Source of the DNA: CAYSPT01 sp964432985
GTDB lineage: Bacteria; Muiribacteriota; CAYSPT01
NCBI GenBank assembly: GCA_964432985.1
Contig: CAYSPT010000026.1
Span: 3,747-67,746, forward strand
Length of the DNA stretch: 64,000 nt
Reading direction: 5' to 3'
The position numbers and the translations under genes were made by a program. This document shows, piece by piece, positions 33,068 through 40,261 of this stretch. The notes beneath the pieces were generated by a model. That model had not been told where the DNA came from, ran no database searches, and saw only the letters and a program-made list of their open reading frames with translations. Numbering within the stretch: the first letter of the stretch is position 1; each line of letters starts with the position of its first letter.

Positions 33068-34930
33068 TTAGATTTCTACGGAAAGCCGGTTAAAAACGAA
33101 TTTTTTTATCTTTATCCTGTCCTTGTCCAAAACGGTAACAAAGGTGACCTGGTATTCGTAGAACCGTTTTTTGCGGTGAATATACTCGGTCCTCTTGGAT
33201 ATTCTCCCCACCACTTTACCCAGGTCGAGATCGGTGGGGTTGATCGTAATCACAATGTTCGCTCCTTCCGGGAGGGGAACAGGGGACATGACCAGCATGT
33301 CCTCTTCGCTCATTTTCACACAAACTCCCGGGAACTCCGTCTTGTCTACCGTCCGGTCTTCCAGTATCTTCTGGAAAATAGCCAGAAGGCGGCACTTGAC
33401 CAGGACTGATTCCCGTCTCTCTATCAGACGGGCTATCCTGGGCAGCATAAGCTTTACGTGCGACTCCGGCAAGTCACTTTGTTCGATAACCTTGGTCTTG
33501 GCTTCATACCGTTCATTATCGCGGGCAAACGTAAACTTGACCTTGTCATTTTCATACGAAATAAAAACATCTTTTTCGTCGAGAATTTCCCAGGTGATGG
33601 ACAACCGGTTTTTCTCGGTGTACAACACCTTGGCGGCACGGATTTTGTCAAATCTTCCGATGGAGTACTGGACCTCGATCTGATCACCCTGTGAGAAACT
33701 GGATTCATCGATTTTGATCACGATACCCAGTGAGCCGACTGTAAACGATTCGACCGCTTCAGTCACATCGTTGAATAGTTCGGCCGACGGCATCAGTGTT
33801 TTCCGTTGAGCATCTGTTAGAGCCTTGAACATGGTATACCTGATTCCCCCCAGCAATTGCTGGAGTTTCTTGTTGGTCTCTTCCAGATAGGCAATGGCGT
33901 GATGATCGATGCTCAGAAGAGATTCACACACCAGCACTATTTTGTGATAACCGCTGCGGATGATAAATTTCAAGGTGAGCTCGAAACCGGCCAGTGAGTG
34001 CAGGTTGAGTTTGCCGTTGAGGCGGAGGATTGCCACTCCTTTCAAGCTGGAAAGCTCGAAAGCCAGTATCTTGCTGGTCTGAATGCACTCATCCTCGACT
34101 TCAGGTTCGGATTCCTGAAGCTGGTGCTGCTGCCTTATGTTGGCGGCTTCTTTATTCCGGCCGGTTTTTTCCAGGTACAGACACCATGACCGCAGCAGGT
34201 TCTCGTCGGGTTTTCCGTCAGTGTCGGTGGCGTTTCTTTGAACGATCAGGGGAAGCCTGTCCTGGTCAAATCCCTGGAGGGTATCTACGATCTTCTCGGA
34301 CATGAGTCCGCCGACTTCACCGAGGATATTCAAAAGCGGCAGCACCGAGGTGTCATCCTGGAAATCGGCGATGAGATCCAGGGCTCTAACAGATACCCGG
34401 GGGCTGAACAGTTTCATGGTATCCAGGATGTACCCGGGGCATTTTTCCGCTGCTGAATACTCAAGGGCATCGATGAGGGCCAGCCTGACTTCGTCCGACT
34501 CGATATCGATGAGCCGCCCCAGTGAATCTATGATTTCCTGGTCACGAAGCTTTCCCAGAAAACGTACCATGGCGGCCAGCAGTTTGAACTTGCTGGCATC
34601 AGCCTTGAAACGCTCGATCTTATCGAGAAAACGGAACTTCAAATCAAGGTTCTCGATAGAGTCAAGAATTGTCTTCCTGACTGTATTACTGCTTTCGTCA
34701 ATCACCTGGCACAGATGAATATATACGACTTCCTGATCCCGGAAACTCAGAAAGCTGATGATTTCATCCTTGATGGCAACCTGGGGGGCTTTGAGGGCCT
34801 CCACCATGACAGTCAGGGCCTCCGGCCCGCCATCAAGCCACAAGGCCTGCAGCGCATCCCGCTGGACTTTGGTATCAAAATTATATATCAGATTTGTTCT
34901 GAGCCTGGACAGCTCGTTATTGTCAGACAC
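33068..34930 (-). CDS. HEAT-repeat / STAS-like / PilZ-like fusion protein
   Basis: A 620-residue soluble protein. Residues about 1-240 are HEAT-type repeats. Residues about 285-400 form a STAS-like domain (GVAILRLNGKLNLHSLAGFEL, then a helix containing ISIDHHAIAYLEETNKKLQQL); STAS domains are the anti-sigma-factor-antagonist fold. Residues about 400-500 are a beta-rich linker domain. Residues about 500-620 resemble PilZ (IERRESVLVKCRLLAIF, then later strands), with the canonical NxSxxG replaced by VKMSEEDM, so c-di-GMP binding may be lost. It is likely a cytosolic signalling scaffold. It is divergent from the DUF401 gene by 92 bases. Confidence 0.7.
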   Translation of the reverse strand: MSDNNELSRLRTNLIYNFDTKVQRDALQALWLDGGPEALTVMVEALKAPQVAIKDEIISFLSFRDQEVVYIHLCQVIDESSNTVRKTILDSIENLDLKFRFLDKIERFKADASKFKLLAAMVRFLGKLRDQEIIDSLGRLIDIESDEVRLALIDALEYSAAEKCPGYILDTMKLFSPRVSVRALDLIADFQDDTSVLPLLNILGEVGGLMSEKIVDTLQGFDQDRLPLIVQRNATDTDGKPDENLLRSWCLYLEKTGRNKEAANIRQQHQLQESEPEVEDECIQTSKILAFELSSLKGVAILRLNGKLNLHSLAGFELTLKFIIRSGYHKIVLVCESLLSIDHHAIAYLEETNKKLQQLLGGIRYTMFKALTDAQRKTLMPSAELFNDVTEAVESFTVGSLGIVIKIDESSFSQGDQIEVQYSIGRFDKIRAAKVLYTEKNRLSITWEILDEKDVFISYENDKVKFTFARDNERYEAKTKVIEQSDLPESHVKLMLPRIARLIERRESVLVKCRLLAIFQKILEDRTVDKTEFPGVCVKMSEEDMLVMSPVPLPEGANIVITINPTDLDLGKVVGRISKRTEYIHRKKRFYEYQVTFVTVLDKDRIKIKKFVFNRLSVEI

Positions 34931-35022
34931 AGCCGATCACCACCTGTATTGTATCACAGGCAATATGGGTACCATCAAACAACTTTGTTGCTGTAATCTC
35001 AAAAGATTGATACACTTTTCTT

Positions 35023-36333
35023 ATGCTCACATTTCTCATGTCCGTTCCGCTCACTGTCAAGGTTCTGGGATCGCTGCTCGTTATTCTCGCTGCCAATATG
35101 GCTGTGCGCCGTCTGGTCATTGCCCTGGCTCTGGGAGTGGTGCTCCTGGGCCTGTGGTGCGGGCACCCCATAGGATCTCTCCTGCCTATAGTTGGAATGA
35201 AAACACTGTCCGTGGACAACTTGCTGCTGCTGGTGGCGGTCTTTCAGGTTATTACCCTCAGTCTGCAAATGAAAGCAACCGGGGTAATGGATGACATGGT
35301 AGCTTCTGTTCAGAGCCTACTGTCCAGACGGCTGTCCATCGCAGCCATGCCAGCCATCATCGGTTTGCTTCCCATGCCTGGCGGAGCCTTGTTTTCCGCA
35401 CCACTGGTGGACAGCTGTGACGCAGACGGTGTAATCCGGCCTATCGAAAAATTTACCATCAACTATTGGTTCCGGCACCTTTGGGAGTACTGGTGGCCGC
35501 TTTACCCGGGTTTTATCCTGGCGGTGGCACTGTCAAAACTTGAGATATGGCAGTTCATGCTGGTGCAGTTGCCGTTCTCGCTGGTATCGGCGGCAGTGGG
35601 ATACTGGTTTTTCCTGCGCAATATTCCTGGCAGCCAAGAGCCCAATGATACCCCCTGTGCTCAGGGAAAAGGCAAACATCTCCTGTTTCTGCTCTCACCC
35701 ATACTGGTTACCATTCTCATCTACATCCTGATTACGGTGGGATGGTCCATCACCCGCCAGAGATGTCCGGATTTGCCCGGGATCCAGAAATATATTCCCA
35801 TGATTATCGGCCTGTTGGCCGCGAGTGGTCTTCTCCAGTTGAAACGTCCCCTTAAGACGCGCGACTGGAAGACAATCCTGTTTTCTCCCAGGACAGCTGC
35901 CATCCTGGTACTGGTGGTGATGGTCAGAGCATACGGCGCCCTGATCGAATCACCCCTGCCTGATGGTACTCCGCTGGTTGGGGCTATGCAGCAGGAGCTC
36001 GTTATGTGGAACATCTCCCTGGTCCCGGTGATGATCATCATTCCGCTGATTGCCGGGCTAAGCACCGGACTGTCCGTCGGATTTGTCGGGGCCAGCTTTC
36101 CCATTATTATGAACCTCATCGGCCCTGACCCGGCTCTCAACATCCACCTGGCTACCGCTATGCTCACCTACTGCAGCGGTTTTATCGGAATGATGCTTTC
36201 ACCCATTCATGTGTGCCTGATAGTCACCAATGAACATTTCAAGACCAGGCTGATGCACAGCATCTGGCGTCTTTCCCTTCCACTGACCACTGTCCTGTTC
36301 ACTGTTTTGCTCTGGTATCTCGTGCTCACCTGA
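35023..36333 (+). CDS. DUF401-family membrane transporter-like protein
   Basis: A 436-residue integral membrane protein with about ten to twelve helices. The GLLPMPGGALFSAPLVD segment near residue 125 and the later SGFIGMMLSPIHVCLIVTNEHF motif are the two hallmarks of DUF401, a family related to ion/carboxylate transporters with re-entrant loops. The substrate is unknown. The protein begins with a short hydrophobic stretch and has no signal peptide. The GH31 gene follows after 220 bases on the same strand; no promoter or terminator was clearly seen in that gap. Confidence 0.85.
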   Translation: MLTFLMSVPLTVKVLGSLLVILAANMAVRRLVIALALGVVLLGLWCGHPIGSLLPIVGMKTLSVDNLLLLVAVFQVITLSLQMKATGVMDDMVASVQSLLSRRLSIAAMPAIIGLLPMPGGALFSAPLVDSCDADGVIRPIEKFTINYWFRHLWEYWWPLYPGFILAVALSKLEIWQFMLVQLPFSLVSAAVGYWFFLRNIPGSQEPNDTPCAQGKGKHLLFLLSPILVTILIYILITVGWSITRQRCPDLPGIQKYIPMIIGLLAASGLLQLKRPLKTRDWKTILFSPRTAAILVLVVMVRAYGALIESPLPDGTPLVGAMQQELVMWNISLVPVMIIIPLIAGLSTGLSVGFVGASFPIIMNLIGPDPALNIHLATAMLTYCSGFIGMMLSPIHVCLIVTNEHFKTRLMHSIWRLSLPLTTVLFTVLLWYLVLT

Positions 36334-36491
36334 CAATAGTAACGGCGCAATTAAGATTTAGCCAAAGGGCGGGATGACAAGCAGGCTTGGGATTCTTTTC
36401 GTTCATTGCTGACGTTGCCGCCCTGATATAAATACATGCTCCGCATTCAACAGTTGTCCTTATCTGGCAGGATTGATAAACTAATAAATGA

Positions 36492-36556
36492 GCAGGAGGA
36501 GGATGAAGGCAGGAGGAGGATGAAGGCAGGAGGAGGATGAAGGCAGGAGGAGGATG
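36492..36556. repeat. 3.7 tandem copies of a 17-bp RBS-plus-ATG unit
   Basis: Units begin at 36492, 36509, 36526 and 36543 with the sequence GCAGGAGGAGGATGAAG; the fourth diverges after ATG and is the real start of the GH31 gene. Each unit contains a perfect GGAGG core and an ATG. Seventeen is not a multiple of three, so the copies lie in different frames. Confidence 0.95.
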
Positions 36557-38983
36557 CTGGTGAAGAAACGGCGGCACAAGAAATTTTTAAAAAGAAAAGC
36601 ACTTCGAAAAAAAAGGTATCCCGACAAAGGGAAACGACTCACCATACTCGAGCAGAGAGCAGAGAAATGGAATGAATCAGGGGGGGTGCTCGATTACCAC
36701 GTCCAGGAAAACCGGATCAGTTTCAGGTTCCGGTGCATGGTAGTGACACTGTTTCCATACAAGGACGGTAACGCGCGCCTGGTTGTCTCAGACAGCACAT
36801 CGCAACAACCGTCTCCTTCATTCGCGGTGATCGAGTATCCACCGCTGACCGTTCCTCAGGTCCTCGATACGGAAGAAGCGGTGCTCTGCACGTGGGCTTC
36901 CACCCGTTTGAGGATCGACCGTGATTCGGGACTGATACATATCAATGTGCGGCACGGCGATCAGCAAAGCGGTGCAGCAGAGTACATACAGACTCTCCGT
37001 CTTTTAAGGAACAATGAGGATTTCCGTGTGGAGATGCCGCTTGGGGACGAAGATCACATCTATGGTCTCGGAGAAAAAATGGGAGTGCTTGATAAACGAG
37101 GCCGTACCTGGCAGATGTGGAACACGGACGAGTCCAACCACAAGCCAAGCGCCGACCCGCTGTACCAGTCAATACCTTTTTACCTGCAGTTCTCCCCCCG
37201 GCGCACCATCGGTGTCTTTTTGGACAGTACCGCCTGGAGCTGGTTTGACATGGGAGAAACCAACCGTGATACCGCGGTAGTTGAAGCCCGTGACGATTAT
37301 CTCGATCTGTATCTTTTCTTCGCCCCTTCCCCGCGGCACGCTATCACCGCCTATACCGCTCTCACCGGCCGCATGCCGCTGCCCCCCGAGTGGGCTCTTG
37401 GGTATCAGCAGTGCCGATACAGCTACTACCCTGAGAAAAGAGTGAGAGAGGTCGCCGCCGCCTTTCGTGAAAAGTGCATACCCTGCGATGTTATCTATCT
37501 GGACATTCATTACATGGACGGTTACCGGGTTTTTACCTGGGACCCGAAGCGCTTTCCCGAGCCGGAGAAACTGCTGTCCGACCTCAAGAACCAGGGATTC
37601 AGGGTGATAACCATCGTCGATCCGGGAGTAAAGGTCGATCCCGATTACCCGGTCTACCGGGACGGAACGCAGATAAAAGCTTTCTGCCGGTTTGCCAGTG
37701 GGCGGGTGTATGTCGGGGAGGTGTGGCCGGGTGACTCGGTCTTTCCCGACTTCACCAGGGAGGATGTCCGGGACTTCTGGAGCGAACAGCACCGGGAACT
37801 TCTCGGACGGGGTGTTTCCGGTATCTGGAACGACATGAATGAACCCTCCGACTTCACTGGAACCAGCAAAAAACGGGTCGGATTTACCATTCCCAACACC
37901 GTCATGCTCGACGGCGACGGTCATCCCAAGCCGTTCCTGCGGTATCACAATGCCTACGGAATCTCTATGTGCCGCGCCACCAGGGCTGCCTTTCCCAGGT
38001 TCCGCAAAGAAGAACGGGGCTTTGTCCTCACTCGCTCCGGTTATGCCGGTGTCCAGCGTTATGCCGCCGTCTGGACGGGTGACAACGTGAGCTGGTGGGA
38101 ACACCTGTCTGTCTCGATTCCAATGCTGCTGAACATGGGAGTTTCCGGGCTCCCATTCGTCGGCGGTGATGTCGGAGGTTTTCAGGAAGACGCCTCCGCC
38201 ACCCTGTTTGCCCGCTGGATGGCAACAGCTTGTTTTACCCCCTTTCTTCGTGCCCATACCCGGCTGGGCTCCATAGACCACGAACCGTGGTCCTTCGGTG
38301 ACAGGATTGAAAATGTCTGCAGGACCTTCATCCGGCTGCGATACACCCTGCTTCCCTACCTCTACACCGCCTTCGAGTATGCCACCCGGACCGGACAGCC
38401 GGTAATGGCTCCCCTGGTACTTGAGTTTACTCAAGACGAGCGGTGTCACCATCTCAACGACGAGTACCTCTTCGGTCCGTCACTGCTGGTAGCGCCGATA
38501 ACGCAGCCGGACAAGGACCGCCGCGTGGTGTATCTGCCGCGTGGACGTTGGTTCGATTTCTTTACCGATGAATCCATTGACGGGCCGGCCGACATCATTG
38601 CCCACGCGCCGCTGGAAACGATTCCCCTCTACGTACGTGGAGGCAGTATCGTACCCACCGAATCAGCACGCCAGCACACCTCAGAGCAGGGAGACGGTCT
38701 TCTCACGCTGGACATCTACCCGGACGATGAAGGGTGCGCCACCGGCTTTCTGTACGCCGATGAAGGGGAAGGATTCGGGTACGAACGCGGATCCAGGCTC
38801 AAGGTGTCGTTTCAATTCGAAGGCACTATCCTGAAAGTCCGGCCGCTACATACCGGCTATGCTCCTCGCTGGAATACGATCAAAGCCCGCTTGAGACGTA
38901 CCGACGAAAACGGTGTTTCATCGGTAGTAGTTGAGGAACACGACCTCGATCTGAGAGAGGAACATGAAATTCGTTTTGTCTGA
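36554..38983 (+). CDS. glycoside hydrolase family 31 (alpha-glucosidase-like)
   Basis: An 809-residue enzyme. The catalytic nucleophile is D427 in SGIWNDMNEPSDF and the likely acid/base is D510 in VWTGDNVSWW; GDVGGF, RAHTR and LRYTLLPYLYT are further GH31 landmarks. It should release alpha-linked glucose or a related sugar from oligosaccharides. No signal peptide is visible. The N-terminus is unusual: MLVKKRRHKKFLKRKALRKK, an extremely basic tail of about 25 residues ahead of the normal N-terminal beta-sandwich. It is translated from a start inside a tandem repeat. The SGNH gene overlaps its 3' end by 20 bases, so the two are translationally coupled. Confidence 0.92.
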   Translation: MLVKKRRHKKFLKRKALRKKRYPDKGKRLTILEQRAEKWNESGGVLDYHVQENRISFRFRCMVVTLFPYKDGNARLVVSDSTSQQPSPSFAVIEYPPLTVPQVLDTEEAVLCTWASTRLRIDRDSGLIHINVRHGDQQSGAAEYIQTLRLLRNNEDFRVEMPLGDEDHIYGLGEKMGVLDKRGRTWQMWNTDESNHKPSADPLYQSIPFYLQFSPRRTIGVFLDSTAWSWFDMGETNRDTAVVEARDDYLDLYLFFAPSPRHAITAYTALTGRMPLPPEWALGYQQCRYSYYPEKRVREVAAAFREKCIPCDVIYLDIHYMDGYRVFTWDPKRFPEPEKLLSDLKNQGFRVITIVDPGVKVDPDYPVYRDGTQIKAFCRFASGRVYVGEVWPGDSVFPDFTREDVRDFWSEQHRELLGRGVSGIWNDMNEPSDFTGTSKKRVGFTIPNTVMLDGDGHPKPFLRYHNAYGISMCRATRAAFPRFRKEERGFVLTRSGYAGVQRYAAVWTGDNVSWWEHLSVSIPMLLNMGVSGLPFVGGDVGGFQEDASATLFARWMATACFTPFLRAHTRLGSIDHEPWSFGDRIENVCRTFIRLRYTLLPYLYTAFEYATRTGQPVMAPLVLEFTQDERCHHLNDEYLFGPSLLVAPITQPDKDRRVVYLPRGRWFDFFTDESIDGPADIIAHAPLETIPLYVRGGSIVPTESARQHTSEQGDGLLTLDIYPDDEGCATGFLYADEGEGFGYERGSRLKVSFQFEGTILKVRPLHTGYAPRWNTIKARLRRTDENGVSSVVVEEHDLDLREEHEIRFV

Positions 38984-40196
38984 TAAGCAGCCCGGCTGGA
39001 TAGCATTTATGAAAAACGCTGCTCTGGTAGCCGCCAGTATGGTGCTCTGTCTGGGGCTGGTGGAAATGGGACTACGGGTGGCAGGGATTTCATATCCGAG
39101 TTTTTATCAGGCTGATCCCCGACGCGGATACTGCCTGCGCCCGGGGGCTTCTGGCTGGTATAATAAAGAGGGAAACGCCGACATCGAGATCAATACAGAC
39201 GGTCTTCGTGATCGGGAGCACACGGTTTCAAAATCAACGAACACCCTGCGCATCGCCATCCTGGGAGACTCCTTTTCCGAAGCAAAGCAGGTACCGCTTG
39301 ATGATACGTTCTGGTCGGTCATGCAACAGGAGTTTGAGGTGGTGGGTGAATCCGGAAACAACACCGTCGAAGTTATCAATTTCGGAGTGTCCGGTTACGG
39401 GACCGCGCAGGAACTCCTGACGCTCAGGCACCACGTTTGGAAATACGAACCCGACCATGTTCTGCTGACGTTTTCTACCGGCAACGATGTGCGCGACAAC
39501 TACCGCCCGCTGCGCAAAATGAACAATGTACCCTATATCGTTTTTCACGATGGACAGGAAGTCGTGGACGATAGTTTCAAACAGACAACATCCTTCCGGT
39601 TTCGTTTGAGCCTGGCCGGGCAATTGTTCTACAGGCTCATCAATTATTCACATATCCTGCAGATGGCCAACGAAGCCAGGAATGTCTGGAAAAAAAGAAC
39701 CGTCAGGGGTGACCGGGCAGCTCAAATCATGAAATCACAGCCGGAAACAGCGGGGACGGACGGTGCAATATACCGCGAACCCGCTGTAGGGCCCTGGCTG
39801 GAAGCCTGGGAGATCACCGAACAGTTGATCCTGCTCATGCGTGATGAAACGACAGTCCGCAACGCCGGATTTCATATCGTTACCCTGAGTAATGCGGAAC
39901 AGGTTCATCCCGATCCTCTGGTCAGAAAGCATTATATGAACAAGCAGGGTGTTGATGACCTGTATTATCCCGACAAGCGAATAAAGGACCTGGGGGAGCG
40001 GGAAAGCATTCCGGTGTTGAACCTGGCCCCGCCTTTGCGGGATCACGCGAAAAAAAACCAGGTATTCCTGCACGGATTCGAGAACACCCCCGAGGGGACG
40101 GGGCACTGGAACCGGGATGCTCACCGCCTGGCCGGGGTCTTGATTGCCCGGTGGTTGATGGATTCCATTGCCGGCTCGCCGCCTGCCCGAAAGTAA
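38964..40196 (+). CDS. membrane-anchored SGNH/GDSL-type hydrolase (second copy)
   Basis: A 410-residue protein with an N-terminal transmembrane helix (about residues 15-35). S103 in AILGDSFSEA is the GDS serine; INFGVSGYGTAQE and STGNDVRDN form blocks II and III; and HWNRDAHRLAGVLIARWL holds the C-terminal Asp-His. The arrangement is that of cell-envelope esterases and glycan O-acetyl hydrolases. It shares a 20-base overlap with the GH31 gene upstream, suggesting work on the same carbohydrate. It is related in plan to 27641-28750 but has diverged strongly. Confidence 0.85.
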   Translation: MKFVLSDKQPGWIAFMKNAALVAASMVLCLGLVEMGLRVAGISYPSFYQADPRRGYCLRPGASGWYNKEGNADIEINTDGLRDREHTVSKSTNTLRIAILGDSFSEAKQVPLDDTFWSVMQQEFEVVGESGNNTVEVINFGVSGYGTAQELLTLRHHVWKYEPDHVLLTFSTGNDVRDNYRPLRKMNNVPYIVFHDGQEVVDDSFKQTTSFRFRLSLAGQLFYRLINYSHILQMANEARNVWKKRTVRGDRAAQIMKSQPETAGTDGAIYREPAVGPWLEAWEITEQLILLMRDETTVRNAGFHIVTLSNAEQVHPDPLVRKHYMNKQGVDDLYYPDKRIKDLGERESIPVLNLAPPLRDHAKKNQVFLHGFENTPEGTGHWNRDAHRLAGVLIARWLMDSIAGSPPARK

Positions 40197-40217
40197 CAGT
40201 CAAAAAAGCAACTGTCC

Positions 40218-40246
40218 CAAAAGGGACCGCTTCAAAAGGGATCGCC
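40218..40246. repeat. 15-bp tandem repeat after the SGNH gene
   Basis: CAAAAGGGACCGCTT (40218-40232) is followed directly by CAAAAGGGATCGCC (40233-40246). It lies in the short gap between the convergent SGNH and metallo-beta-lactamase/hemerythrin genes. Confidence 0.6.
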
Positions 40247-40261
40247 CCAACAGCAACCGGG

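Noticed and set aside
37169..38452. A 427-codon open frame on the minus strand inside the GH31 gene, and other long antisense frames (7100-7777, 42029-42685, 51477-52472, 53495-54244, 57656-58354, 60327-61037).
   Set aside because: They lie fully inside well-supported genes, have no ribosome-binding site or recognisable protein features, and reflect the GC-rich third positions of the true genes.
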